Notes: generated from the letters alone by a model not told the origin. A stretch of 64,000 nt of DNA from Mycolicibacterium austroafricanum (GCF_000612725.1 NZ_HG964452.1:426911-490910); one strand, 5' to 3'. Positions 32,723 to 42,387 are shown, counted from the stretch's first letter. Numbers and translations are program-made.

Positions 32723-33412
32723 ATGACCATCGCCACGCGGGCGGGCGTCGCCGCGATCGCCGCCGTCGCGCTCGGAATCGGACTGTCCGCCTGCGGTTCG
32801 GACTCCACGGACGAGAAGCCGAGCGCCGCCTCGTCTTCGGCGACATCGGAGACCGCGGCCAGCCCGGCGTCACCGACGCCGGCCGCCGGACCCGGTATCA
32901 CCCTCGCCCAGTACATCGAGGAGAACGGCATCGCCGAAACCCCGGTGCTGCGTGGTGATCCGGGCGCGCCGACGATCAATCTGCCGTTCCCGCAAGGGTG
33001 GGAGGCCGCGGGGCCGCGCGCGCCCCAGGGGGCCTACGACGCCATCATCTACACCGCAGGCCCGCCGGGGGCCCAACCGGCCACCATCGTCGCGTTCGTG
33101 ACGAAGCTGACCGGCAACGTGGACTCGGCGAAGATCATCGAATACGCCCCCAACGAGACCCGCAATCTGCCCGGGTTCGAGGGTGCCGACAAGGGCGAGC
33201 CGAGCAATCTCGGCGGGTTCGACGCCACCCAGATCGGCGGTTTCTACACCAAGGACGGCGTCAACCACCTGGTGGCGCAGAAGACCGTCGTGATTCCGGC
33301 CCAGGACGGGCTGTTCGTGCTCAAGTTGATCGCAGACGGCACCGAGGAGGTGGCGTATCCGTTGATGGAGGCCACCTCGGCGATCGACGAGCAGACCACG
33401 ATCACGCCCTGA
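32723..33412 (+). CDS. LpqN/LpqT-family lipoprotein
   Basis: The 229-residue lipoprotein starts with ATG 32723 (AGGAGA upstream), has a lipobox GLSAC with Cys near 24, a Ser/Ala/Pro linker, then an LpqN domain with TLAQYIEENGIAETPV, LPFPQGWEAAG and SNLGGFDATQIGGFY. These stretches parallel lpqT at 925-1596 (SIATFLEQSGVTGQPV, MQTPPGWHPY), so the window holds two paralogues. An envelope location is expected, and the biochemical role is open. It converges with the AroE-like gene, 7 bp apart. Confidence 0.88.
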   Translation: MTIATRAGVAAIAAVALGIGLSACGSDSTDEKPSAASSSATSETAASPASPTPAAGPGITLAQYIEENGIAETPVLRGDPGAPTINLPFPQGWEAAGPRAPQGAYDAIIYTAGPPGAQPATIVAFVTKLTGNVDSAKIIEYAPNETRNLPGFEGADKGEPSNLGGFDATQIGGFYTKDGVNHLVAQKTVVIPAQDGLFVLKLIADGTEEVAYPLMEATSAIDEQTTITP

Positions 33413-33419
33413 GCCGCCG

Positions 33420-35374
<1,955 letters not shown>

Positions 35375-35398
35375 TCAACGGCGACGAGATGGTGTGCG

Positions 35399-36481
35399 AT
35401 GCAGTGGGATCAGCGGCGCGTTGATCACTACGAGTGGTTCAGCGGGTTTCTCGATGCGCGGGGCGCCAAGCCGGCCGTACGCCTGCTGATCGCATCGATC
35501 GCGCTGCTGATGGCGGGTTCGGTCCTGCTGCTGATATTCAGCGCGGGCGGTCCGGAGGGGCAACCGCAGCGGGCGATGATGTGGCTGTCGGTCGCCGGCG
35601 GCGTCGCCGGTGTGATGTTGTGGCTCTGGCACTGGCCGTCCCGCCTGCAGTCCGCGGCGTTCGCGACGGTGACGGCGTTCTCGGTTGCGTTGGCCGGCCT
35701 GGCCTATCCGGACCCGCTCGCCGCGCTGCTCGGCTGCATCGCCTTCACCACCAACGGCGCGTACCTGGCCTTCTTTCACACCACACGGCTGCTGCTCGGC
35801 AATATCGTCATCGCGATCGGGGTGGCGACCGTCGAGGCGATCCAACTGGCCGCCCAAGGGCGGATCGCGCTGGCGGCGGTCGATCTGTTCCTGGTGGTGC
35901 AGATCAACATCGCCGTGCCACTCGCGATCCGTATCCTGCTCCATGCGTTGAGAGGCGATCTGCACTACGCCGACCACGACCCGCTCACCGGACTTCTGAA
36001 CCGACGGGCCTTCCGCAGGCAGATACTGAGCCTGCTGGCCCGCAGTCACGGCGAGGGTCGCTATCTGGTGGTGGCACTGATGGATCTCGACCACTTCAAA
36101 GCGCTCAACGATGCACGCGGACACATCGCGGGCGACCAGGCGCTGATCGCAGTGGCTGACGCGTTGCGGACCACCGCGACGTCGACCGCAGTGGTCGCCC
36201 GCAGTGGCGGCGAGGAGTTCCTCATCGCCGACGTCACCGGATCCCCGTCGGCGGCGGCCCACTACCAGCAGGTCTGTGACGCGATCACGGCATTGCCGGT
36301 CGGGTTGACTGCGAGCATCGGCACGGCTGTCGCGGCGCTGCGCGATGTTCCCGTCGAGGCGTTCGAATCGACGATCGACCGCCTGGTATCTGCTGCGGAC
36401 ATGGCGATGTACCGTGCAAAACGCAACGGGGGCAATCAATGTCACCATCTTGACGCCTGGCCGCCGCCAGGGCCGGCCTAG
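35399..36481 (+). CDS. Membrane diguanylate cyclase (GGDEF)
   Basis: The 360-residue protein has about five hydrophobic segments (residues 25-185) followed by a GGDEF domain from HYADHDPLTGLLNRRAF to the end. The catalytic signature is SGGEEF, an active variant, so it should make c-di-GMP from GTP. The RxxD inhibitory site expected five residues before it is absent (TSTA at that place), so product inhibition is probably missing. ATG 35399 is chosen; no good ribosome site is visible. No EAL partner is nearby. It starts the second accessory stretch and is followed after 22 bp by a cupin gene. Confidence 0.9.
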   Translation: MQWDQRRVDHYEWFSGFLDARGAKPAVRLLIASIALLMAGSVLLLIFSAGGPEGQPQRAMMWLSVAGGVAGVMLWLWHWPSRLQSAAFATVTAFSVALAGLAYPDPLAALLGCIAFTTNGAYLAFFHTTRLLLGNIVIAIGVATVEAIQLAAQGRIALAAVDLFLVVQINIAVPLAIRILLHALRGDLHYADHDPLTGLLNRRAFRRQILSLLARSHGEGRYLVVALMDLDHFKALNDARGHIAGDQALIAVADALRTTATSTAVVARSGGEEFLIADVTGSPSAAAHYQQVCDAITALPVGLTASIGTAVAALRDVPVEAFESTIDRLVSAADMAMYRAKRNGGNQCHHLDAWPPPGPA

Positions 36482-36503
36482 CGCCGGCAGAAAGCGAGGA
36501 AAA

Positions 36504-36929
36504 GTGCGGACGTTGATCACCGGGGTCGACGCTGACGGCAGGTCGTGCGTCGTCAGCGCGGACGAGTTGGCGCTTGACCAGCTGGCGCCGGGCTTTGCGA
36601 TGGGCATACCGTTCGCGACGACCGCCAGCCCGCCACCGGCCCGTCCCGACGGGGCCGCTCCGCTGATCGACCAGGGCATCGCACCGGGCCTGGCCCGCTG
36701 GATGATCGTCGAACTGGGGCCGGACTCCGAGACGCCGATGCACCACACCGACACACTCGACCTGGAGACGGTGCTGTCCGGCAGCGTCGACCTCGTCCTC
36801 GACGACGGGGCGCACCGCCTCGAGCAGGGCGATCTGGTGGTCCTGGCCGGCGTCGACCATGCGTGGCGGGCCGGGCCGGACGGCTGCCGGCTCAGCGCGG
36901 TGCTGATCGGCACGCCACCGCCGGCCTGA
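36504..36929 (+). CDS. Cupin-domain protein
   Basis: This 141-residue single-domain cupin has metal-ligand-like His in SETPMHHTDTLDLETVLSG and a second half-motif DGAHRLEQGDLVVLAGVDHAWR. The GTG 36504 start has GCGAGGA upstream. Small cupins of this kind are enzymes or ligand binders acting on aromatic or keto acids. The next two genes, a carboxymuconolactone-decarboxylase-like protein and a 3-hydroxyisobutyrate-dehydrogenase-like enzyme, follow at 26 and 3 bp, so the three form an operon for some small-molecule pathway. Confidence 0.82.
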   Translation: MRTLITGVDADGRSCVVSADELALDQLAPGFAMGIPFATTASPPPARPDGAAPLIDQGIAPGLARWMIVELGPDSETPMHHTDTLDLETVLSGSVDLVLDDGAHRLEQGDLVVLAGVDHAWRAGPDGCRLSAVLIGTPPPA

Positions 36930-36955
36930 TCCGACACCCAGAAACGGAGAGCGAT

Positions 36956-37336
36956 ATGGACCCGCAGACTTATGAGTTGGGCCGGCAGATCCGGACGACG
37001 GTGCTCGGTGCCGACTACGTGCAGCGGGCAGCCTCCGACGCCGACGACTTCTCCCAGCCGTTGCAGGATCTGGTCACCGAATACTGTTGGGGCGCGGTGT
37101 GGGGACGGGACGGCCTGCCACTCAAGACCCGCAGCATGCTCAACCTCGCGATGATCGCGGTGCTCAACCGGCCGCAGGAGCTGGCCACCCACATCAGGGG
37201 CGCGTTGAACAACGGGGTCACCCGCGACGAGATCCGCGAGATCTTCCTGCAGGTCGGAATCTACGCGGGCATCCCGGCAGCGGTCGACAGCTTCCGGGTG
37301 GCCAAGACCGCGTTCGCCGAACTCGAAGCGGAGTAA
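36956..37336 (+). CDS. Carboxymuconolactone decarboxylase family protein
   Basis: The 126-residue protein shows the family core LQDLVTEYCWGAVWGRDGLPLKTRSML and ATHIRGALNNGVTRDEIREIFLQVGIYAG, close to 4-carboxymuconolactone decarboxylase (PcaC-like). It lacks the CxxC of AhpD peroxidase relatives, so a lyase role is more likely. ATG 36956 follows GGAGAGCGAT. In the cupin-CMD-HIBADH operon it may act on a ring-opened aromatic intermediate; no other protocatechuate gene is in sight, so the pathway is unproven. Confidence 0.88.
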   Translation: MDPQTYELGRQIRTTVLGADYVQRAASDADDFSQPLQDLVTEYCWGAVWGRDGLPLKTRSMLNLAMIAVLNRPQELATHIRGALNNGVTRDEIREIFLQVGIYAGIPAAVDSFRVAKTAFAELEAE

Positions 37337-37339
37337 CCG

Positions 37340-38224
37340 ATGAACACCGAACTCGGTTTCGTCGGGCTGGGGAACATGGGATTTCCCATCATGACCCGAC
37401 TGGTCGAGGCCGGGCACCGTGTGCTGGTCTTCGACACCCGGGCCGACGTCGTCGCGCAGGCGGTGCGGGCGGGTGCCGAGGCCCGCACGTCGGCCCGCGA
37501 CGTCGCCGACCGCGCCGAGACGGTGCTGGCCAGCCTGCCCACCCCGCAGGTGTCCAACTCGGTCGCCTCCGAGGTCGCCGAGGGATCGCGGGTGCGCCGG
37601 TTCGTGGATCTGTCGACCGTGGGACAGCAAGCGGCGCAACGCAATCGGGAGGTACTCAGCGCACGGGGCATCGCGGCGCTGGACAGCCCGGTGAGCGGCG
37701 GCGTGCACGGCGCACGGGCCGGGACTCTCGCGGTGATGGTGTCGGGACCGCGCCCCGAGTTCGAGGCCCTCGCATCGGTGTTCGCGGTGCTCGGGCGGGC
37801 GATCTTCGTCTCCGAACAACCGGGCGCGGCGCAGACGATGAAGTTGATCAACAATCTGATGGCCGCCACCGCACTGGCCGCGACCGCCGAGGTCATGGTG
37901 ATGGGCGTCAAGGCGGGCCTGGATCCCCAGGTCGTGATCGACGTCCTGAACGCCGGGTCGGGCGGCACGCACGCCAGCCGCGACAAATTCCCCCGCGCCG
38001 TGCTCCCGCGCACCTTCGACTACGGGTTCGCCACAGGGCTGATGACCAAGGATGTTCTGCTGTACCTGGACGAAGCGCGCGCGCTGGGCACTCCGGTGGC
38101 CCTCGCGGAATCGGTGATGCGCCTCTGGGAGCAGACACAGGACGAGGAGGGGCCGTCGTCGGACTTCACCTCGGTGGTCAAACCCCTGGAACGGATCGCC
38201 GGCGTGACGATCGGCCCGACGTGA
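37340..38224 (+). CDS. NAD(P)-dependent beta-hydroxyacid dehydrogenase (HIBADH-like)
   Basis: This 294-residue enzyme has the N-terminal Rossmann motif GFVGLGNMGFPIMTRL, the substrate loop DSPVSGGVHGARAGTLAVMVSG and the catalytic Lys region MKLINNLMAATALAATAE, as in 3-hydroxyisobutyrate and tartronate semialdehyde reductases. It begins three bases after the CMD-like gene stop. The precise beta-hydroxyacid is unknown. A palindrome and a divergently unrelated MarR-type regulator follow. Confidence 0.9.
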   Translation: MNTELGFVGLGNMGFPIMTRLVEAGHRVLVFDTRADVVAQAVRAGAEARTSARDVADRAETVLASLPTPQVSNSVASEVAEGSRVRRFVDLSTVGQQAAQRNREVLSARGIAALDSPVSGGVHGARAGTLAVMVSGPRPEFEALASVFAVLGRAIFVSEQPGAAQTMKLINNLMAATALAATAEVMVMGVKAGLDPQVVIDVLNAGSGGTHASRDKFPRAVLPRTFDYGFATGLMTKDVLLYLDEARALGTPVALAESVMRLWEQTQDEEGPSSDFTSVVKPLERIAGVTIGPT

Positions 38225-38243
38225 CGCACACGATATTGCTAGG

Positions 38244-38260
38244 GCGCTAACAATTAGCGC
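38244..38260. promoter_or_regulatory. Operator palindrome before the MarR/OhrR gene
   Basis: GCGCTAA-CAA-TTAGCGC is a perfect 7-bp inverted repeat 11 bp upstream of the regulator's ATG. The AT core and position fit an autoregulatory MarR/OhrR site. Confidence 0.65.
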
Positions 38261-38271
38261 ACGATGTAACC

Positions 38272-38763
38272 ATGGCCACGCCCGCCGCCCAGGAGCTCGA
38301 CCCGCTCGCGCTGGAGCGCCAGGTCTGCTTCGCGCTGGCGGCCACCAACCGGGCTGTGCTCGCCATCTACCGGCCACTGCTGGAGCCGCTGGGACTGACC
38401 CATCCGCAGTACCTCGTGATGTTGTCGCTGTGGGATCAGCAGAAGCGGTCATCGGGGCGGCCGTCCCCGATGTCGGTCAAGCAGATCGCCAGGACGCTGC
38501 AGATCGATTCGGCCACCTTGTCGCCGATGCTCAAGCGCCTCGAGGCGATCGGGTTGATCACCCGGGCACGCAACACCGCCGACGAGCGCTCCACCGACGT
38601 CCAACTCACCGATGCCGGTGCCGAGCTGCGCCGGCGCGCGCTGGACATCCCGGCGGCCGTGATCGAGCGCCTCGGCGTCGACGTGGCCGAGCTCGAGCAT
38701 CTGCACGAAGTCCTGACCCGCATCAACTCGGCCGCCGTTGCGGCCGGCGCGCTGCAGTCGTGA
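38272..38763 (+). CDS. MarR family regulator, OhrR-like
   Basis: The 163-residue winged-helix protein has RQVCFALAATNRAVLAIYRPLLEPLGLTHPQY at the N-terminus, where Cys19 matches the reactive cysteine of OhrR organic-peroxide sensors, followed by SVKQIARTLQIDSATLSPMLKRLEAIGLITR and the wing NTADERSTDVQLT. It would be a peroxide-inactivated repressor. No ohr gene adjoins it; the nearest peroxide-type gene in the window is the osmC at 6585. The stop codon lies within a 20-bp tandem duplication. Confidence 0.88.
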   Translation: MATPAAQELDPLALERQVCFALAATNRAVLAIYRPLLEPLGLTHPQYLVMLSLWDQQKRSSGRPSPMSVKQIARTLQIDSATLSPMLKRLEAIGLITRARNTADERSTDVQLTDAGAELRRRALDIPAAVIERLGVDVAELEHLHEVLTRINSAAVAAGALQS

Positions 38764-38794
38764 ACCACCACCAGCAGTCGTGAACCACCACCAG
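38755..38794. repeat. Exact 20-bp tandem duplication
   Basis: CAGTCGTGAACCACCACCAG occurs at 38755-38774 and again at 38775-38794. The regulator's last codons and its TGA stop lie in the first copy. It looks like a recent slippage or duplication event. Confidence 0.85.
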
Positions 38795-38807
38795 AAGGAA
38801 GTCACCG

Positions 38808-39242
38808 ATGCCCCTCGATGAGCCGCAAGGCACTGACAAACCGACCATGTGGCAGTACCTCACGTACTGCTACGGCCGACGGCTGCCCGCGTCGATGAAC
38901 CGCTGGGTCGCCGAGGATCTGGCCGGCGACGGCGCGGTGCGCAGGCACATGATCCGCTACGCCATCCCCCCGCTGCTGATCCTCGCGCCACTCTGGCTGA
39001 TTCCCGCACCTATCTACATGCGCCTTGAGATGACCGCGCCGATCTACATCTGGGCGCTTCTGATGGCCCTTGCACTGAACAAGGTGTGGCGCAGGCACCG
39101 GTTGGCCAAGCACGGCATGGACCCCAACCTGGTCGACGTGATCAAGCGCAAGAGGGACGCCCAGATGCACGAGGACTACGTCCGCCGCTTCGGGCCGCGA
39201 CCCGACGACGCCCAGGCGCATTCCAACAGCAGTCCGTTCTGA
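38808..39242 (+). CDS. DUF5313 family membrane protein
   Basis: This 144-residue protein has YLTYCYGRRLPASMNRWVAEDLAGDGAVRRHMIRY before two hydrophobic segments (about residues 50-68 and 72-88), then a basic cytoplasmic-type tail. I recognise the opening as the actinobacterial DUF5313 family, of unknown function. The ribosome site is GAAGGAAG. It may share the transcript of the OhrR-like gene upstream (44 bp apart). Confidence 0.82.
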   Translation: MPLDEPQGTDKPTMWQYLTYCYGRRLPASMNRWVAEDLAGDGAVRRHMIRYAIPPLLILAPLWLIPAPIYMRLEMTAPIYIWALLMALALNKVWRRHRLAKHGMDPNLVDVIKRKRDAQMHEDYVRRFGPRPDDAQAHSNSSPF

Positions 39243-39490
39243 CGGACCGTTCCCGCACAGGTTTGCCCGGGTCGGCCCGGAGTACGCGAACGTCAGCGGA
39301 GGACCACGAAGCGGTCTGGTTGCGCTCGGCGCCTCTGCGAGGCGGCCGCTCGGGGTAACCACCAGTGTTGAACACACAGCGCCGGGCTGGGTGGTCGCCG
39401 CATCGGAGTCACCGAAAACCTGACGGCTGCAAGCACATTCGACTCAGGGTGCGGACTGCGAGGCCTCCGCCTGGCCCCTTAGGCTTCCCC

Positions 39491-39850
39491 TCAGGCGCAG
39501 CAGTTCGGGTCCAGCACCACGCACAGCGCGCCGATCGCGTCGCGGTGCGGCCGGTGGTAGACGTTCATCCCGCGACGGTCTGATTCCACCAGCCCTGCCC
39601 GCCGAAGCTGGCTGAGATGGTGACTGACGGTGGACTCCGTCAGGCCCAGGACCTTCGCCAGGCTGCCGCTGTTCTCCTCCCCGGCCGCGGAGCTGTAGAG
39701 GTGGGACATGATCTTCACCCGCGCCGGGTCGGCGAGCGCCTTCAGGCGAAGCGCCACTTGTAGCGCGTCTTCATCGCTCATGGGTCCCGCCGCAACGGGT
39801 GCACAGCACACCGGCGCGGAGATATCGATGCTAGGCAGCGCTTTCGGCAT
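39491..39850 (-). CDS. arsR: ArsR/SmtB family metal(loid)-sensing repressor
   Basis: The 119-residue winged-helix repressor has RLKALADPARVKIMSHLYSS, SLAKVLGLTESTVSHHLSQLRRAGLVES and a wing GMNVYHRPHRD. Thiols that could bind metal or arsenite are at both ends: PVCCAP near residue 14 and CVVLDPNCCA at the C-terminus. ATG 39850 is preferred over the GTG-side extension to 39877. It is divergent from cadI, and a pair of matching palindromic half-sites fills the space between. Confidence 0.92.
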   Translation of the reverse strand: MPKALPSIDISAPVCCAPVAAGPMSDEDALQVALRLKALADPARVKIMSHLYSSAAGEENSGSLAKVLGLTESTVSHHLSQLRRAGLVESDRRGMNVYHRPHRDAIGALCVVLDPNCCA

Positions 39851-39872
39851 GACCCGATTATGCCAGTCTGTT

Positions 39873-39928
39873 GACATATATCAAAAAGGTTGGCACGATG
39901 ACGGCAGCGCGCTTCTTCGATATATGTC
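39873..39928. promoter_or_regulatory. Paired ArsR/SmtB operator sites
   Basis: GACATATATC at 39873-39882 and GATATATGTC at 39919-39928 are perfect reverse complements 36 bp apart. The first sits in TTGACATATATCAA, itself nearly palindromic and containing a TTGACA -35-like hexamer. The AT-rich sequence is typical of ArsR/SmtB operators and would serve both divergent genes. Confidence 0.72.
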
Positions 39929-39948
39929 TCACAGGTAGGAGAATCCTC

Positions 39949-40428
39949 ATGTCCCGCGTTCAACTGGCCCTCAACGTCGACAACCTCGACGAGGCAATCT
40001 CGTTCTACTCCAAGCTCTTCAACACCCCACCGGCCAAGGTGAAGGAGGGGTACGCCAACTTCGCCGTCGCCGAGCCGCCGCTGAAACTGGTGCTGCTCCA
40101 GAACCCCGGAAAGGGCGGCACCATCAACCACCTCGGGGTCGAGGTCGACTCCAGCGACACCGTGCATTCCGAGATCGCCCGGCTCGCCGGTGAGGGGCTG
40201 TTCACCGAGGAAGAAATGAACACGACGTGCTGCTTCGCGACGCAGGACAAGGTCTGGGTGACCGGACCGGCCGGCGAGAAGTGGGAGGTCTACACCGTGT
40301 TGGCAGACTCCGAAACCTTCGGCGTCAGCCCCGGACACGCCGACGGCGGCACCGCCGAGAGCGGCGTCTGCTGTGGCGGCGCCGCGACGGACGCTGCGAA
40401 GCCGGCGACGCTGAACGCCTGCTGCTGA
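39949..40428 (+). CDS. cadI: CadI/ArsI-like metal-inducible vicinal oxygen chelate protein
   Basis: This 159-residue glyoxalase-fold protein has VQLALNVDNLDEAISFYSKLFNTPPAK, the ligand-type HLGVEVDS and E in EKWEVYTV, and TTCCFATQDKVWVTGP with the vicinal cysteines of the ArsI/CadI group. The tail (ESGVCCGG to NACC) is Cys-rich. M. tuberculosis CadI is induced by cadmium; ArsI relatives split C-As bonds of methylarsenite. It is regulated from the shared operator with arsR. The NACC end and the TGA stop lie inside a 14-bp tandem repeat. Confidence 0.92.
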   Translation: MSRVQLALNVDNLDEAISFYSKLFNTPPAKVKEGYANFAVAEPPLKLVLLQNPGKGGTINHLGVEVDSSDTVHSEIARLAGEGLFTEEEMNTTCCFATQDKVWVTGPAGEKWEVYTVLADSETFGVSPGHADGGTAESGVCCGGAATDAAKPATLNACC

Positions 40429-40464
40429 ACGGCTGCTGCTGAACGGCTGCTGCTGAACGGCTGC
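40411..40464. repeat. 14-bp tandem repeats across the cadI stop codon
   Basis: CTGAACGSCTGCTG occurs at 40411-40424, 40425-40438 and 40439-40452, with a partial fourth. The unit is not a multiple of three and contains two Cys codons (TGC TGC) then TGA in the gene's frame, so slippage here duplicates the stop and keeps the protein end. Confidence 0.82.
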
Positions 40465-40506
40465 GCTGGCCCCGGCGAGTTGAATAACCACTCGCCGGGG
40501 GCCAGC
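40465..40506. terminator. Long hairpin after cadI
   Basis: GCTGGCCCCGGCGAGT pairs fully with ACTCGCC-GGGGGCCAGC apart from one bulged G, around 9 nt. It lies 37 bp after the cadI stop and has no U-tract. Confidence 0.72.
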
Positions 40507-40689
40507 GGGTCCGCCGACATATCTGCGGCCGGCAGCAGCACCGATCGCCTCGACGCCGCGCTCCAAGCCCCCTGCGAACGACCTGAAGAATCCCGGACCG
40601 CTCGAACCTGTTCTGGACTTGTGGGCCTGACGGAAGAACTGGTGAAACGTCGCGCGATTGGCCGAGTAGATCGCCGGCTCTGATCACGC

Positions 40690-40784
40690 CACCGATTCGA
40701 CCCCTCGTCCGGTCACCGATTCGACCCCTCGTCCGGTCACCGATTCGACCCCTCGTCCGGTCACCGACTCGACCCCTGACATGG
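40690..40784. repeat. 24-bp tandem repeats (three copies plus a partial)
   Basis: CACCGATTCGACCCCTCGTC plus CGGT occurs at 40690-40713, 40714-40737 and 40738-40761 without change, then a diverged partial unit. Twenty-four is a multiple of three, so the minus strand could encode repeated GVESVTGR, but no gene is supported there. Confidence 0.85.
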
Positions 40785-40856
40785 ACCGGGGACAGGATCG
40801 CGAACCTGCGAGCGAGAATCCGTTCGTCCGCCGACGGTTGGTCCATTTGTCGGTGG

Positions 40857-40872
40857 TCGAATGTATGTTCGA
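40857..40872. promoter_or_regulatory. LexA (SOS) box before the 13E12 gene
   Basis: TCGAATGTATGTTCGA matches the mycobacterial SOS consensus TCGAAC-N4-GTTCGA at 11 of 12 fixed positions. It ends 3 bp before the ATG at 40876, so the gene is likely DNA-damage inducible with a very short leader. Confidence 0.72.
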
Positions 40873-40875
40873 GCT

Positions 40876-42387
40876 ATGTCGGGAAGCGACGTACAGGCCG
40901 CGGTCACCGCGCTGCGCACTGCGTTCGACGACATGGCGGCGTGTGATGTCGACCTGCTGACTCGGCCCGATCTCGTTGCGGCTCTTGATGAGCTCGAAAC
41001 TGTGGGGTGTCGACTGCCCGCGTTGAGTTACCGGTTGTTGGCGCGGTTGCAGGCCGAGACGACCCCGCCCCAGATGGGTGCCAAATCCTGGAAAGAGGTC
41101 CTGGCAGTCCGTTGGCGGATCTCGACCAGCGAGGCGCATCGCCGGCTCACCGAGGCCGCGGTGTTGGCGCCACGCCAAGCCATGACCGGAGAAGCGTTGC
41201 CGCCGGTGCTGCCCGCGACTGCGGCCGCCCAAGCCCACGGGCTGATCAACGCCGAGCATGTCGAGGTGATCCGCAAAGCCATGGCCAAGTTGCCCGGCTT
41301 CGTGGACACCGCGACGCGGGAGCGCATCGAGGTCGACCTGGTCCGCACCGCCGTCGGCAACGGCCCCAAAGAACTCAAAGACTCCGCGGACCGGACCTTG
41401 TTCCTGCTCGATCAGGACGGACCCGAACCCGACGAGCGCGAACGCGCCCGCAAGCGCGCGGTCACCAAACACAAACAGCGCGAGGACGGCATGGTCGACG
41501 TGTCGGCGACGCTGACCCCGGAAGCCTGGGCGGTGTGGGAGGCGATCTTCGCCAAATTCGCCGCCCCCGGGATGTGTAATCCCGACGATCCTGAGCCGTG
41601 CACCTCAGGCACGCCGTCACAGGCCCAGATCGACCACGATCAGCGCAGCCTGGCTCAACGCCAACACGACGCGCTCCTCGCCGGCGGGCGCATCGCACTG
41701 ATGAGCGGACAGTTGGGGCAGCTCAACGGGTTGCCGGTGTCGGTGATCATCCGCACCACCCTGCAAGACCTGGAATCGCGCGCCGGGGTCGGTGTCACCG
41801 GCGGCGGCACGGTGATGCCGATCGCCGAGGTGATCCGGATGGCCGGCCACGCCCACCACTACCTGGCCGTGTTCGACCGCGCCACCGGATCAGCGCTGGA
41901 TCTGTTCCGCACTCGACGGATCGCCTCCCCGGCCCAGCGGATCATGCTGATCGCCCGCGACGGTGGGTGCACCAAACCCGGCTGCCCCGTCGGCGCCTAC
42001 GGCTGTCAGGGCCACCATGTGGAGGCCGACTTCGCCCAAGGCGGCAACACCAACGTCGACGAACTCGGCCTGGCCTGCGGGCCCGACAACCGCGATGTCA
42101 ATGACCACGGTGGCTGGACCACCCAGATGAACGAGCGCTGCGAAGTCGAATGGACCCCACCGCCGCCACTGGACACCGGCCAAGCCCGAATCAACAACTA
42201 CCACCGCCCCGAACGACTCCTACGCCCACCCGAGGAACCAGAACCTCACAGCGACAACGACATTGCGGCGACGGCCAAGCCGGCCGAAGGTAACGAGATC
42301 GGCGACGCCCAGCCAGGCGCCCCACATCCGGCCGACAACCCCGGTGAACCCGGCGGACCCGCACCACCAGACAACCAAGCGGCCTGA
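40876..42387 (+). CDS. 13E12 repeat-family / DUF222 HNH endonuclease-like protein
   Basis: The 503-residue protein has a DUF222 helical domain (about residues 20-320) and a C-terminal HNH domain: zinc-type Cys in CTKPGCPVGAYGCQGHH, then EADFAQGGNTNVDELGLACGPDN. The last His of the usual HNH is Asn in CGPDNRD, so it may be an HNN variant or inactive. The tail after residue 440 is Pro/Asp/Gly-rich. ATG 40876 is preferred over 40861 because the LexA box covers the latter. The family is multi-copy and mobile-looking in mycobacteria, and some members are SOS-induced. The DNA target is unknown. Confidence 0.9.
   Translation: MSGSDVQAAVTALRTAFDDMAACDVDLLTRPDLVAALDELETVGCRLPALSYRLLARLQAETTPPQMGAKSWKEVLAVRWRISTSEAHRRLTEAAVLAPRQAMTGEALPPVLPATAAAQAHGLINAEHVEVIRKAMAKLPGFVDTATRERIEVDLVRTAVGNGPKELKDSADRTLFLLDQDGPEPDERERARKRAVTKHKQREDGMVDVSATLTPEAWAVWEAIFAKFAAPGMCNPDDPEPCTSGTPSQAQIDHDQRSLAQRQHDALLAGGRIALMSGQLGQLNGLPVSVIIRTTLQDLESRAGVGVTGGGTVMPIAEVIRMAGHAHHYLAVFDRATGSALDLFRTRRIASPAQRIMLIARDGGCTKPGCPVGAYGCQGHHVEADFAQGGNTNVDELGLACGPDNRDVNDHGGWTTQMNERCEVEWTPPPPLDTGQARINNYHRPERLLRPPEEPEPHSDNDIAATAKPAEGNEIGDAQPGAPHPADNPGEPGGPAPPDNQAA

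Larger units (their letters stand above)
40429..40875. other. Intergenic region between cadI and the HNH gene
   Basis: No supported gene. It holds the end of the 14-bp repeats, a long hairpin at 40465-40506, a minus-strand frame of about 60 codons (near 40497-40681) that I do not recognise, the 24-bp tandem repeats and the LexA box. Confidence 0.55.

Noticed and set aside
36956..37336. AhpD-type peroxidase
   Set aside because: The CxxC motif of AhpD is absent; the closer match is carboxymuconolactone decarboxylase.
35375..38452. Minus-strand open frame of about 1000 codons over the GGDEF-cupin-CMD-HIBADH genes
   Set aside because: It is antisense to four well-supported genes and has low-complexity Arg/Gly/His composition and no family motif.
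40497..40681. Minus-strand frame of about 60 codons reading NRATFHQFFRQAHKSRTG
   Set aside because: It opens right after a stop, has no start or ribosome site and no family I recognise. It may be a gene remnant but cannot be supported.
40690..40784. 24-bp repeats as a CRISPR array
   Set aside because: The units are contiguous with no spacers between them and no cas gene is nearby.
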